Shown one piece after another: positions 36,086 through 48,507 of a DNA stretch of 64,000 bases; the first letter of the stretch is position 1, and each line of letters starts with the position of its first letter. A program made the translations under genes and the position numbers. The notes beneath the pieces are model-generated. The model did no database searches and had not been told where the DNA came from. It saw only the letters and a list, made by a program, of their open reading frames with translations. The stretch is from Liolophura sinensis (taxonomy: Eukaryota > Mollusca > Polyplacophora > Chitonida > Chitonidae): the NCBI RefSeq assembly GCF_032854445.1, contig NC_088297.1:16007127-16071126 (forward strand). The letters are read 5' to 3'.

Positions 36086-37562
36086 TAAACTGTAAAGCTG
36101 TACCATTAGTGTCAAGCAGTTTTGTTCTTCCTAAGGAGCAGGAGGTGATAAATAACATCGAATTCAAGGGCGAAATGCTAATATTTTGCATTACAGGGCA
36201 CTGTAACTGTCATGTGAATGGAAAGCTAAGCAGTCTGACCTCTTTTTCTAGAAGGAGTTTTTTGGTTTACCCCTTTTTAATTTTAATTTTTCTTATTAAC
36301 TCTAATTTTCTTTTCACAGGAAAGGTTCTTCATTAACTATATTGAAATAAAGGAAAATGTAAATATTTTTTTATCTATTATTTGCCCAGTTGCTTTTCAA
36401 AGTATTGACCCATACACATTTTTTGATGGCTGCAACACTGACCAGTACAGATGATTCTATCAGTCACAGCCCACCATGTAATTTTCATTTTTTTTTTCAT
36501 ACTTTTCAGCTCATGCTACATTTCTACAAAGATGCGTTTGTCTTCATTGATGCATTCGCTAGGATGTTTTCGCAGTCCACGTGTTGACAAGTGCATTCGG
36601 CTGTAACCATAGATTTGGTAGGAGGTCAACACTGTAGCTCAGGTCTGTGTCAAAATAGGGAAATAGTTCTAAAGGTAATAATAACTGGTAGTGCATAATG
36701 GTTACATTTGAAGCCCTGATGCTATTTTTATGTTTTTGGCAGAAAAGAAAAGACAAAAAAGAAACAGCAATACCTTAAAGAGGCTGTACCAGAGATTTGT
36801 GGCAAACAAACAAAAAATCCATATTTGATGATCAAATCAAACTTTTTGTATTGCCGAGAATAGCTCCAATGATAACCTTCCTGTTAAAAAAATGTTACAG
36901 TGTTTGTAAGATTTGAAAATTTTTGGAAATTTGTTACTGATTTTGAATAGTAACATGCACTGACAAAGCTGGTATTTTAGGAAACATATTTATTTGGGCT
37001 ATTCTAAAATAAAAATTTTAACAGGTTTGTGCTGATCGATTTTTGGCCCAAAATGTTGATATATAGCTTCTTTAAACATAAAAGCGTTTATTCTTTGCTT
37101 AGTTTTCATCATCCATCTAATCCAGAAAAAGGATGAGAGGAAGATTCATTGTAATTAGTTTTTGGAGTTCTGGCTTGATTAATTTGTTGTTTAGCACCAT
37201 TCAATTCTAAATTATGAATCCAACAGCATGTGTATAATACATCTTTTTAATTTTCCCACCCATTTAGAGATGTAATTTGGGCTAAACATTTTCGTTTATT
37301 AAGAAATCTGAAACCGATACCTTATATGCCAAATTATAGTGTCTTAATTACTTTTTAGAGTCTTTTTAGAGTCAGTAACCTTAAATATGAGAAATTTTAT
37401 GAAACATTTGAGTTTAATTTATCAGGCAATATTCTAAATAATTTGGGCTGTTTTAACATATGCTGTAATTTGGTCACCTGTAAATACTATCAAAATATCA
37501 CGTTAAATTGGACATTGAAGTCAATAAAAAAAATCATACAAATTAGATTTGCATTTATGTAG
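36086..37562. other. AT-rich stretch, no certain gene
   Basis: The frame at 36090-36336 (VPLVSSSFVLPKEQEVINNI...) has no recognisable domain or convincing splice borders. The rest is very AT-rich. Confidence 0.35.
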
Positions 37563-37720
37563 GTGTGGAGTCATGGGGGTAACACTGGAGCGAGTTCAGA
37601 ACAAGTTTGCCTGTATTATTGGTGAGCTGTGTGGAGAACCTAAGATCCTATCACAGTTTGCCATTTGGGTAGACCTTCGTTTGGCTGAGTACAAGTCTAA
37701 AGGCTCCATATCACTGGGTG
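37563..37720 (+). CDS. Probable internal exon of the Crypton-domain gene
   Basis: Flanked by TTATGTAG and GTGAGT. It encodes about 52 aa: CGVMGVTLERVQNKFACIIG, ELCGEPKILSQFAIWVDLRL, AEYKSKGSISL. It enters with one base and leaves in phase 1, exactly the phase needed by the acceptor at 38312. No domain is recognised. The amphipathic composition looks like genuine protein. Upstream exons, including the start codon, are not found. Confidence 0.55.
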
Positions 37721-38311
37721 AGTTTCAAGGAGACATACAGTACATGTGTGTAGCCACTTGTATAGTTTTAGTGACATATATTGTGCAATTCTGTCTTTTT
37801 CTTTGCATTGTTTCCGTAACACAGGGCAATATCTACCGAAATGTATGCTCCAGGGGCTGCTATTTGACCCCATTCGAATTTGCACCCACTGATTTCCAAA
37901 AGTATACAGTTTTCAGACATGTAAACCTCTCATTGTTTGAAGAATTACATGCGAAGCGAAGGTCTGTGTGTTTGATTTTGTTTAACTTCCATGTGCATTC
38001 TCAACTTTTTGTTTAAGGTGTTCATTTTTGTGACCTAGGTTAATAAGTAACTCTTACCTGTAATGTACACAGTCTGACAGTGCATAAAAATCACAGCTCC
38101 CTGGTACCCTTTTCCTCTCCAATACGCAATTTTTGCAGTGAACATCCCCAAATTGCCGAGGTCACAGGCACTCTCACACAGTCTATGGATTATACTGTGA
38201 TACAAATTTACACAAATCCGATTTTTTTCTAATGTTGTGTTTCATAAAGTAACATTAATTCACTCAGGAATTTACTGAGGCCGCATCTTTCTTTTACTTG
38301 CATTGTTTCAG

Positions 38312-38977
38312 AATGTTCTGGCTCTGTGCCGGAGCCATCATGGCTGGAAGGTCTGACACCAAGCCCCCAAACTCTGTCCCAGAATCCTTCCTCATCCTTC
38401 TCCCGACCTACGTCCACTTATGCCGGAGCACCTGCCCCACATTCTCACACGGGAAACTTAACCGACAAATCTGCAGATGTTGTCGTGAAAACTGAATCAT
38501 CGGGAGACGATAGTTTCGCCTACCTAAGACAGTGTGCGGGATTTGACACTGGTGACCAACTCAGTACGGAAAGAGCAAGCAATGCACGCAAAAGAACTTT
38601 TGCACATGCCAGTGCTTCCTATAACGTGGGGGCAGAATCAGTGGCCGATACCTGCAGAATTAGGCAGCCTGGTCCTCCAGGCCATAATGAACACGTGAAC
38701 TTATCTTCACCTGTGAAACGTTTCAGGAGGTCTAGTTCGTCATCTACTGTTGTGCCAGTGTCTCAGGTAGATGTGGATTGTCCCGATGTAGCTATTCTCC
38801 CGTCTCCACACGCAAACACGTCCATGGGAGAGGGCAGTTTGCTAACCGCAAATGGTGGGGAGAGACCAGGAATCATTTCCATTTTGGCTGAGGAAGCTTT
38901 TACAGGAGATCTCTACAATTCCAGGGAATCTATCAGCTCTGCCGCTCATGGTTTCAGGCAATCTTATGACAACCAAG
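38312..38977 (+). CDS. Ser/Pro-rich exon of the Crypton-domain gene
   Basis: Acceptor TTGTTTCAG, donor GTGAGT, phase 1 in and out; about 221 aa. Low-complexity and nuclear in flavour: CSGSVPEPSWLEGLTPSPQT, a sumoylation-type VKTE within DVVVKTESSGDDSF, basic patches NARKRTF and SPVKRFRRSSSSS. It likely acts as a disordered linker of a nuclear regulator (inference). The same donor can join in frame to either 42701 or 48508, which each carry a Crypton-type domain and a stop. Confidence 0.8.
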
Positions 38978-40696
38978 GTGAGTTTCCAGCGATAAATTCA
39001 TCTTTTTTATTGAATGGGTGTGTGAATTGCACCTTGGAATGGATATACGCTTTATACAAGTAGATGTCCGTAGGAAAGAGATCTCAGGACATTTTTCTTA
39101 CGAATGCAATGAACATTATCGGATGCATTTTCAGTATGAAATAATTCTGTCAGGCTGTGCATTTTTCTGTCCAAGATTGCCATTCATTATTCAGGTGAAA
39201 AAATATATAAATAGTACTTATTAATTGCTTTACAGGTATTATTTGTTTGTTGTTTAACGCCGTGCTCAAGAAGTTTTCATTTATACATGTACACGATGAT
39301 GTGTATTGTAGCTTGTTGTATGACATGGGTAGAGGGAACAAGGGCAAGTGAAGTTAACCAGGTTCCTTTGCCAGCATCCGGACCAAATATTTTGACTTAA
39401 GGAACAAAGAATTGACGCTGATGGTTGACAGTAGGATAGGGTTTCCTGGGTTAAATCTTGCAGCCTTGATCACAGCTTCGATAAATGTACCATACATAAA
39501 ATTTCAGCTTGGGCTACTACTAGGCATCGCCTGGACCTGCCTATCTCTCACACGAGCCAATCAGAATTGATTCTGTATCAAATTTGTAATCTCATTGGTA
39601 GGAGTCTCATCAGCTTCTTTAATATGTGACCTGCTAAGTGATGCTTAAAAAAGGGAATTAACACTATTTCATTTTTAAAAATAATTCTGCTTAAAGCATG
39701 ATGTTAGGAGGCATGTGAGTTTTTTAAGCATTTGTTACATGAGTAGAAAAAGCCTTAAACTGAGTTAAATTGACAAGAGGCTGGATTTCATGGGTCACAT
39801 GTGACCGTTTACCAACTATCACACAGTCATTACTAGTCTGGTTTTACTTTGGTGCGAGTATGGTGTTTGACAAGCCTGCTCAAGAGGCCATTAAAGAATA
39901 GTAGAGATGGTAAAACATACCAGTGCATGCACATGTATGGCATAGAATATGAAAAAGATTGACATACACCTGTATAATATAATAGGGTATCATCTGCTAG
40001 AAAATATCTTGGTTGTATCAGTTTAATTTCTCTAGGAGGTTCACTTTCTTTTTCATTCGGGTGTTGTTTTCTGGTTTGAAGAAAGTAGTGCGCTAAATGA
40101 ACAGTCTTCTGGGTCATGACAGTATAATTTTAGGGTCAAATGAAGTTTATTTTCAGGGTTGATGAAAACTGAACTTCTGGATTCAGCTTCTCTGATGGAA
40201 GGGAATTTCCTTGATTGATGAAAGTGTATTTTCTGGATTGAATAAAGGGTATTTTCTGAAGTTATGGGGTTGATGAAATGATAGGTTCTGGATAATGAAT
40301 ATTGAATTCGAAAGTGCAGCCCTGTGATTGATGAATATACAAGCTTATTCAAGGGTGTTGAAAAGAGAATTTCTACTTTGAATTGTCAGTTTCTTGGAAA
40401 GAAGAAAATACATTTTTGCGCATCTACACACAGATGAATCTGCCTTCAGTCAAAGTTTATTCAAGTTCATTTTAGAGTCGATAAAATTTCAATTTTAGGT
40501 TGATGAAAGTTTTCAGATCAGTGTTTCCTGGGATGTTCAGAGCACATTCCTTTGGTGAACTTTCTGTGTTGGTGAGACATTTTTCTCTGAGGTTGTCAAG
40601 GAGCTGATGAAGGTGGATTTTCTTACATGTGGCGGCAATGGTTTACGTTACAACTGATGTCGTTCTTTTCACATCGGTTATCCAGGTTTTGTTAGA

Positions 40697-40945
40697 TATT
40701 GATTTATTTTATTTGATTGGCGTTTTACGCCGTACTCAAGAATAAATCACTTTCCTATGACGGGGGCCAGCATTATGGTGGGAGGAAATCGGGCAGGGCC
40801 ATCTGGAGATTACTGGCAGACCTTCCCACGAACGGCCGGAGAAGAAGCCAGCATGAGTGGGTCTTGAACTCATAGCTACCCCATTGGTGGGACAATGCGC
40901 TGCGCTAGCGCGCTAACCAATTGAGCCACTAACTGGCCACGAAGG
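40697..40945 (-). mobile_element. SINE-A, near full length
   Basis: From tail (TTTATTTGATTGGCGTTTTA) to tRNA head (GCGCTAGCGCGCTAACCAAT, TGAGCCACTAACTGG). Part of the GGGGAAACCCACGACC segment is deleted. Confidence 0.92.
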
Positions 40946-41187
40946 CCCCTCTATATTTGATGACCATAGTTTATCTGTTTATGATGTTGAACCAAAATTG
41001 TTGAGATTTACGAGTACATGTATCAGTCCTGATTTAGATTTTTACATGTACATTTACACGTACATGTATGCCAAATAAGAATTCCAATCACGAGAAATTA
41101 TATCAAAGTTCAGCAAAATATCGTCCACAGTCAGAATGTACATGTATATGACAGAGATCAGCATTAAGCTAACCAAAATTAAATATA

Positions 41188-41415
41188 GTTGGTTAGCGCG
41201 CTAGCGCAGCGCAATGACCCAGGAGTCTCTCACCAATGCGGTCGCTGTGATGGCTTCCTCTCCGGCCGTACGTATGAAGGTCTGGCAGGAAGCATGGGTT
41301 TCCCCCGGGCTCTGCCCGTTTTCCACCCACCATAATGCTGGCCGCCGTCGTTTAAGTGAAATATTCTTGAGTACGGCGGAAAACACCAATCAAATAAATA
41401 AATAAATCAATCAAT
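41188..41415 (+). mobile_element. SINE-A, near full length
   Basis: Starts GTTGGTTAGCGCGCTAGCGC (A box) and ends AAATAAATAAATCAATCAAT. The B-box segment GAGTTCAAGTCC is deleted, so it is unlikely to be transcribed by Pol III. Confidence 0.9.
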
Positions 41416-41927
41416 AAATAGATACATGTAGATAGCATTATCCGGATGGCAAAATTATCGTGCACCTTTAGTTGTTTGAAAATTGTCTGTTTCTGTCTCT
41501 ATCTATCCCCGCTCGCAACATTATTGTTGGATCGCGACAGTCTCTACTTGTTGGTATAGGTACATAGGTACATGAACACCCCCATCCCCATCTAGTAGTA
41601 CATAGAAGCCCAGTTTTGGAACATATTTGTGTTAACATATACGGTACCTAGTTAATGGAAATATTCAGATATATGGAGTTATCCGCGTGATAGGAAAGAT
41701 ATATGGAGTTCAAACCCTGGGTGTGAAAATATTAACCGTGAGCCACAGAACTCTTGTTCTGCGCAGAAATTCACATGCTCAGAGTATAAAATATTTAAAT
41801 TCTTTATCTACGACGTGTGGTCGTGACCTGCAGCTCTGACAAGTGCTCTCAACATTTGAACCCGTCTAATCAGCCAGTGGCAATCGAGAATAACGGGTAA
41901 TGTAGGGACAAACTGTTATATTTGTCT

Positions 41928-42075
41928 GATACGTGGGAAGGTTTGTCAGCAACCTATGGAGGGTCGTGAGTTTTCTCCGGGGTCTGCCTGTTTTCTCCAA
42001 CCATAATGCTGGTCGCCGTTATATTAGTGGAACTTGCTTGAGTATGGCGTAAAACACCAACCAAATAAACAAACA
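41928..42075 (+). mobile_element. SINE-A 3' half
   Basis: ACGTGGGAAGGTTTGTCAGC, CATAATGCTGGTCGCCG, GTATGGCGTAAAACACCAAC, CAAATAAACAAAC. Confidence 0.85.
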
Positions 42076-42279
42076 GTATTATACGTAGGCCTACCTGAAA
42101 TGCTCACGATTAAGATTTCTTTATTTGATTGGTCTTCAACGCCTTTTGATTTGTCACTTTTATAACAGTGGTCAGCTTTACGGGTAGACCTGCCGCCTTA
42201 CAGCCGCAGCTTACTTACGACCTTTTGAGAGCTGAAATTAATCCTACATAAGGAGGTCATTGTCAAGTGGTGTACCGTC

Positions 42280-42612
42280 GAGTCCCGGTTGAGCCCCGGC
42301 TTTAGACAGTGAATTCGCTGATTCCACCGCTTTAGCTGACCGTGGTGACAATAAGCGGTCAACGACCGTCGTGTTATCATTTTTGCAGTCTTTGAACGCA
42401 TGCGCATAATTGTTGAAAAGCTCTCGTGTTCCACCAATATAGTATGCATATATGTGTGTGTTGCGTCCCACCTTGGAAAGTTCCTTGGTGATCGGCCAAA
42501 GGTCGTTGCTTTAGCTGGGGCACTCCTGTTTTCTTCGCTCTTAAAGTTGACCACCACGAAGTGGAAATTCTTGAGTATAGCGTTAAATAGCACTCGAAAG
42601 GCAAACATAAGA
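42280..42612 (+). mobile_element. Type-C SINE-like repeat
   Basis: GTGACAATAAGCGGTCAACG, AAAGTTGACCACCACGAAG and GGAAATTCTTGAGTATAGCG parallel 8.1-8.3 and 49.6-49.8 kb. The open frames here are on the repeat. Confidence 0.55.
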
Positions 42613-42700
42613 TTTTTTACTTCTGTATTTTCATATTTATGAGTAATAATGAATAAACGTGCTGCGAATCATACCACCTTTGGCCTTGTTTCTTTGTCAG

Positions 42701-43773
42701 ACGTGGAATGGGCTCGAAAAGAGGCAGGGGGAAGTTATGAGAGGCTGGGATCACAATGGTTGTCTCCACTTCACACACCAATGATCATGGAGAGATCTAG
42801 AAGCAATTGCCAGACAGCCAAGAACATCCAGTCTGCGGCGACGACATTCGAAAGATGGCTGGCGGTGAAAGAGAAGAGCAACCGCCGGCCAATGGAGCAT
42901 ATTCCACCAGCAGAGCTGGATAAGTATCTGACGGACTTTTTCTCAACTGTGAAGAAACGATCGGGACAGGATTACAACTCGGACACTTTGCTGTCGTTGC
43001 GATCTTACATCGATAGGTACCTACGTGAAAAAGGGTACCCGTGTTCCATTACCAAGTCGGACGTTTTCGCCAACAGCCAGGTGGCTTTTAAAGTCAGGCG
43101 CCAGGAACTCGCTGGTGGAGGGACACACTTACGGTCTCCATCGTTCGGACATTTAGCCAACGGGATTCCACTGTCCCCAAATACTTTAGGTGCGAACAAA
43201 AACGGTGGAATGGGTTTACCTCTGCCTTCAACAGATTCATCCTCGGGTAGTATTTCAAACGTTCCCAGAAACTCTCTTTCTCATCTAATTTCATCACCAG
43301 AAGCTGATTCTCTTTCAGAAGGCAACTCGATTTCTCAGATAAATAACTCCTATCGACAACCTGACTTACAGCACACTTCGGAAGACAATGTGGATCCTAG
43401 TTCCAAATCAGATACGGGAAAATCTTTCATGACGACGTCTCACACGGAACCATCAAAATCAGGAACGCCTGATCAAGTCAACGTCATGGATAGCACTGGT
43501 GTAGTCCCAGCAACTCGCAGCGTGTGTTCCGAGAAACGTTCCTCAAGTTCACCTGGAGAGTCCCGCAGTCCGTCATCGGAAATATCCAGTCCTATAGACG
43601 TTGTTCAAGTCCTGCCTTATAGGGCTCTTTCAGATTCTAGTCGAAGTTCCCACAACACCGAAACTCCTTCCAGTCCGTTAAGCTTTTTCTCTGACTTGCC
43701 TAAAATGCCACAAACACTAGCACAAACAACACCACAAACACTACCACGGGGGTTACAAGAGGAGCAGCAGTGA
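42701..43773 (+). CDS. Alternative terminal exon B with Crypton-derived (DUF3504-type) domain
   Basis: Acceptor TTTCTTTGTCAG; phase 1 from 38977 gives DVEWARKEAGGSYERLGSQW. Residues about 45-140 form the N-terminal, SAM-like DNA-binding domain of Crypton-type tyrosine recombinases, as kept in KIAA1958, QRICH1 and ZMYM proteins: SAATTFERWLAVKEKSNRRP, EHIPPAELDKYLTDFFSTVK, RSGQDYNSDTLLSLRSYIDR, YLREKGYPCSIT. A Ser-rich tail of about 210 aa follows to the stop at 43771-43773. There is no catalytic recombinase domain, so it is a domesticated binding module (inference). The open frame upstream of 42701 is intronic. Confidence 0.85.
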
Positions 43774-43921
43774 CTCTTGAGCATTGTGTTTTTCTTTTCA
43801 CATAAAAGCGAACGTCAGGAGTAGCTTTTAAGCTATTATTTTCACACCAAATAGGGAGTTTTTTTATGGAAGATGTGGGAAACTTGGACATCCTGTTAAA
43901 AACTTCACTCAAAAAAATCAC

Positions 43922-44140
43922 CTGTTAATTTTAACAGTGTGTTTCGAAGCCTGTTGTCTGAGTGATGGTAGAATGTATTCTGTTATTATAACATAATACT
44001 ATGTCATATTCAACATAATATCCTGTAAGCCTATTGAAATTAATAGAATGTGTGTGTTATATTTAACAGAATAATCTGCTGCAGTAGCAGAATTCAGTCC
44101 AGCATCACTCTGACAACAGATTTTCTGTTAAAACTAGCAG
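43922..44140. mobile_element. MITE with about 45-bp imperfect inverted ends
   Basis: The left end is CTGTTAATTTTAACAGTGTG ... CTGTTGTCTGAGTGATG. The right end read in reverse is CTGCTAGTTTTAACAGAAAA, CTGTTGTCAGAGTGATGC. It lies about 150 bp after the stop of terminal exon B, probably inside its 3' UTR. Confidence 0.7.
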
Positions 44141-44274
44141 ATATTTTTTTGGTCCAGTCAAATGTCCAATGTTTCATGTCCAGCATTGATAATTTAGTAT
44201 ACTATAAATCAAAAGGAGAACACAGCATTTCCGTAATGCCCACGCCATCAGTTAAGCAGGACTGTTTTGTGTGT

Positions 44275-44450
44275 GCATTATGGTGAGAGGAAACCGGGAA
44301 GAGCTCGGGGGAAACCCACGACCATCCGAAAGCTTACATTCCCTTGTACGACAGGAGAGGAAGTATGAGCTTGATTAGAACTCACACCAACCGTATTGTG
44401 AGTGAAATATTCTTTAGTACGGGGTAAAACACCAATCAAATGAATAAATG
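44275..44450. mobile_element. Chimeric SINE-A: reverse half joined to forward tail
   Basis: 44275-44398 is SINE-A in reverse (GCATTATGGTGAGAGGAAAC, GAACTCACACCAACCG). 44399-44450 is SINE-A tail in forward orientation (GTGAAATATTCTTTAGTACG, AAAACACCAATCAAATGAAT). Confidence 0.7.
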
Positions 44451-45005
44451 AACATGACCACTTGTTAAAGTCCAACAGTGAATCGGTCTGTTATAAGGAA
44501 CTTTAATGTGTTCATTGCTGTAGAAAAATCCCAGTAAATATTTGAAGGCATGTACACTTATGGAGATATGTAATATATAATAGACTAGTCTTGTAAAAGC
44601 TGTCTCGAGCCCAGTGTCATCCCATAAGTTGTTTGTGACTGTGATGATGTCGAACCTCTGCCGACAGATGAATGGTTTGACTAAAAGCTTTTAAAATTAT
44701 TTGAAGACTTTGTTCCTCTAAGACTGAGTTGGTTACAATTGTTATTGTCTGAATTGACTGTGTTTTGAACTGTATAATGTGTATATTGGAGATTTGGTTG
44801 CATTGTTAGCTGGCAGTGCTTTACAACCATGTTTAAAAGGATACAGAAGCGATGCTGATTGGCTGACAGTTTAGATAGGCTTTCCTGGTTAAATCCACGA
44901 AGCCTTGGTCAGACTTGGTCTGCCATCCCTAAAATTTAGCCTAGACAAGGCATAGCCGAGACATACGTATCGCTCACACCAACTGATCAGAATCGATTCT
45001 GTATC

Positions 45006-45345
45006 CCGACGTTTCGGTGGCTTAATGGTTAGATCGCCCGCTTCGGGTGATACCAAAGGCTTGAAAAATGGTACTTGTTGTGGTACTTGTTGCTGCCTCG
45101 CTTAGCGGTAAGCACTGAGAGGTTAGAGCAAGGAAACAGGGCTGGTTCGCCCTTTGCTATCATAATGTGACTGGGTGTCATGTCTGATGTCGTCGGCATG
45201 ATACTTCAGTGGAGGCAACATTTTGGCTGCATGAACTAGCCCTACCACAAGAAAACATAATATATGTAAACACAACCAATGACTCCTCGTCGTCATATGA
45301 GTAAAAAAATTGTTAAGTAGGACGTTAAACCTCAAGCATGCATAC
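45006..45345 (+). mobile_element. Type-B SINE variant, near full length
   Basis: Head GTTTCGGTGGCTTAATGGTT, then GGCTTGAAAAATGGTACTTG, GAGAGGTTAGAGCAAGGAAA, CTTCAGTGGAGGCAAC, CCACAAGAAAACATAATATA and the 3' end CGTCGTCATATGAGTAAAAA, GACGTTAAACCTCAAGCATG. Confidence 0.85.
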
Positions 45346-47189
45346 ACACATACTTCCATTGTGTATCCCGTTAAAGGAAGAAATGTAGACCAAAAATATT
45401 ATAATGACTCGTTTGTTTGGTGAGATTGTCTTGTGGAATCGTGTGTGCATTATAAGTGTATTTGAAACATAAGTTAGGTGTAAAAGGTTAGTATCCCTTC
45501 ATTGGTACTAAAAGATTTCCGGTCTGTTATGTGTATTGAAATTTGTTTTTGGTATTCAACTATTTATATGTATTTATACTGTGTAGCATAATGTAAGTCA
45601 TCGTAATTGATATTTCGAAGGTCTTACGTATAACTTACGGTCTATTCGCATGCTAACCTTGCATTTTGTGTCTCATGAAAATCTTGTGTATGTCCAGTGA
45701 CTCTGTAACGGGCACGTGTTGTCAGAAGCACGTGTCCGAAACGTGCACTATTCTTCATCCCACGCACAATGTGTTCACCTGCCAATCATGTCACGCATCT
45801 ACTTGTATGAATAAGCATAGAATTTCCACTTACGCCCCGCGTCGTTATCTTTGGTGTTCACATCAACTCATTTTGCTGTAGGCTAGCTCCGATATCGTCG
45901 CGGTCCCAGTTTCATGTCATTGTAATTGTTCAATGTATCCAGATCAGTTTATCCTGCACTACATGTATGCAGGTTTGTTAATGACCAAAAAAATATTAAA
46001 GACCCACTCGCAGCAATTTTAGACTTTGTATTTGTGTTTTTGTGGTTTTTAATTATTTTCCGCGTCTGTAGTCATACTGGGGTCACGGTGATGAGGTAGG
46101 AAGTGATGTCAGAGAATAGAGACAATCCGTCTCAATATTTGTGTTTAACAATACTTAATACACATGAGTTCTCTTATCTAGAGTATGTACAACATGATTC
46201 TAACCAAAACCTAAAACAATTGTATTGATGAATTCTGATGAAATAGTTCCGCGTGAAGACACGGGATGATGTTAAGCCTAAACAAGTCGACGTGCAACTC
46301 ACGGGCTCCAAATGTCGAGCCTAGATTGGCGGCAGTGAGGTAGAGAGCGACGCATGCGCTGTAAGGAGTATGGTCTTTTAGTGAGGATAGCCCTTAGGCC
46401 TAATTACGTTACCGATTGTTTATCGCTAGAGTAAAACACGGTTTCATGCCTCGTTGCCATAAAAGGCATTTTAAGGAAGGAGTCCTTTGAGTTGTCGACC
46501 CACAATTTTGGCACACAGCACTTAATGTGGCGTGTTGACGGCGTGGTTTAAGCAGCTTCCAAAAACTATACAAACCTGGACACTGTTTCTCAAAGCGGCG
46601 TACGTCAGTTTTGTATAGTGCATTTGTGCGATATTTTGTGCGTCAATATTACCGTAGCATTGTCCTATATGCGCTATTATCGTACATGTATGACATCTAT
46701 GTGAAACCGGGCCCAGATTGTAAACAAAAACGGCTTTTCATTCCCAGGTATTTCCCAGAATGCACCAGTGTAAGCAAGCAGTAACGTAACTATTAGGTCC
46801 ATTGAAACTGCGGGTTCTGGCCGAGGTGTTTAAGATACTTATTAGTCTCCAGAGGCCACTAGAGGCATAAATGGGTTCTGTATCCGTTTTTCATTCGATT
46901 CTCTGACTTATGTTGTTACTGGGGTTTTGGTGGTGACACTGTCTTCAATATTTGAGCACTCTCTTTTATATTTGCATAAAGTTGACTGAAGACCACGTTC
47001 CTTCCATTAATACGATGTACATGTATGTCACAGGTCAGTTTTCTAGGTACATGTACCTTCCGTAACGCAGAAGAAAACGTAAAAACGATGTCAAAATCAG
47101 ATGAAAGGGGCGTCAAAAGTCATCTGCATATATGGTCTTTATTATTATTATTATTTTATTTTGGGGGTGGGGGGTGGGGTAGCAGTATA

Positions 47190-47538
47190 AATGGGTATTT
47201 TAAAATGTTTTTGTACGGTGGGTATTTGCCACCACTTTTTGATATTTATGGTCATTGCATAATAACGGTATAAATAAGGATGTGATGCAGGTCTAATAAA
47301 TTTATTTGAATGTAAATTTGTTGTTTATATCCAAACTTATGCATTTAATCTGAATTATGATAATATTTATAAATATATTGGAAATATAAATGTGATCAAA
47401 ATTCAGGTTGAACACATTTGTTAGCTGAAAATACCAAATTTTAGTGCAAATATATTTATGAGACAGGGGTTGCATCATCATGTACTATATTATGACACAA
47501 AGACAGTATATACCAAGAGGTGATCCCAAATACCCATT
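47190..47538. mobile_element. Possible AT-rich MITE (11-bp perfect inverted ends)
   Basis: AATGGGTATTT at 47190-47200 faces its exact reverse complement at 47528-47538. The interior is about 330 bp of very AT-rich DNA. A G-rich run (GGGGGTGGGGGGTGGGG) lies just upstream. Confidence 0.4.
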
Positions 47539-47844
47539 ATTTAAGCAGTATTTTCAAGTGACTTTTTCTCTTTAAAGAGAAATCGAAAAAAATGTTGGAC
47601 CACATTTTACAACTAACCTTTCGTACTATTTCATCTGAACTTTGTCATTTTATATTTTCTCCACCTTTATTGACAACTTGTGTTCCACTTGTAACTAGTT
47701 TGATGGGTTACGCCGCATACTCTGGTTTTCCCAGACATAAATATGACCGCTATTTGATATGTGGTAAATTCTTCACTTTGTCGGACACTTAACTTAGATC
47801 AGTTAAATCAGTAGCCTCTCTGACTTGTCGTTCCAACTACATTG

Positions 47845-47970
47845 GAAGAGAGACATTTTCTCCGTTCGTCCACAGTTGCCTCAAACGAAGTCTGGGATTC
47901 TCGAAGGTAGAATTGGTTGTATGTGTGAAGTATTCTTGAGGAAGGCGTAAAACTCCAATAAACTAAATAA
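47845..47970 (+). mobile_element. SINE-A relative, diverged 3' half
   Basis: CGTCCACAGTTGCCTCAAAC, AAGTATTCTTGAGGAAGGCG, TAAAACTCCAATAAACTAAA. Confidence 0.55.
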
Positions 47971-48149
47971 AATCAATAAGATGGATACATCTAGTGAAGG
48001 GAAACGGTACCAAGATTGAATGTTAATTTCGAAATGCACCTCGGTCACATTGATATACATGTCATGCGGAACGCCAGCAGGGTGTGTTATAATGACCCGT
48101 TTTGAACAGCCAGTATGTAACTGTACCCTTCATTCATTCACATTCATCT

Positions 48150-48300
48150 AGTACATGGGAAGGCCTGCCAGCAACCTGTGGATGATCGTGAGTTTCTCCG
48201 GGCTTTTATCGGTTTACTCCCACCATAATACTTTTGGCGGTGGTACAAATGAAATATTCTTGAGTACGGCGTAAAACTCCAATCAAATAAATAAATAAGT
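48150..48300 (+). mobile_element. SINE-A 3' half
   Basis: ACATGGGAAGGCCTGCCAGC, GAAATATTCTTGAGTACGGC, CAATCAAATAAATAAATAAG. Confidence 0.88.
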
Positions 48301-48507
48301 TCCTTTTATACTATGGAATCGTGCTTTCGAGAAATATCAACACGACCTAGAACATCGCCTACTTGTTTAAGAGTGTATTTTAACGTCAGTTGTTAACTCT
48401 GCATGTATGATGTGGAAAGTTTGAGTTTTAGTACCAAATTTTCAGGTACATTCTGTCAGCTCAGTTTTATGTGTCTTTTAATTTTTTTTTTATTTTTTTT
48501 TGTGTAG

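Larger units (their letters stand above)
38978..42700 (+). other. Intron with several SINEs
   Basis: No further exon recognised. 39440-39590 shares a diverged repeat with 44880-45005 (ATAGGGTTTCCTGGGTTAAA, ...AATCAGAATTGATTCTGTATC-like). 39238-39390 is an old SINE-A relative. 40150-40640 has repeated GATGAA words. Confidence 0.5.
44451..48507 (+). other. Intron and flank between terminal exons B and C
   Basis: No coding exon recognised. Holds an R-type repeat (44880-45005), a type-B SINE (45006), an AT-rich inverted-end element (47190) and SINE-A pieces (47.85, 48.15 kb). 46010-46500 is unassigned. Confidence 0.5.

Noticed and set aside
36090..36336. Possible exon (VPLVSSSFVLPKEQEVINNI...)
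   Set aside because: It continues out of a truncated SINE, has no clear donor/acceptor pair and no recognised domain.
37563..37720. Reverse-transcriptase (LINE) tail suggested by LERVQNKF
   Set aside because: No RT motifs nearby and the segment has clean splice borders in phase with the next exon.
42198..42608. 136-aa minus-strand frame before terminal exon B
   Set aside because: It lies on the type-C repeat and is mirrored by other frames there.
47160..47180. G-quadruplex on the plus strand (GGGGGTGGGGGGTGGGG)
   Set aside because: Only three G runs separated by single T; weaker than the tract at 14817 and no further support.
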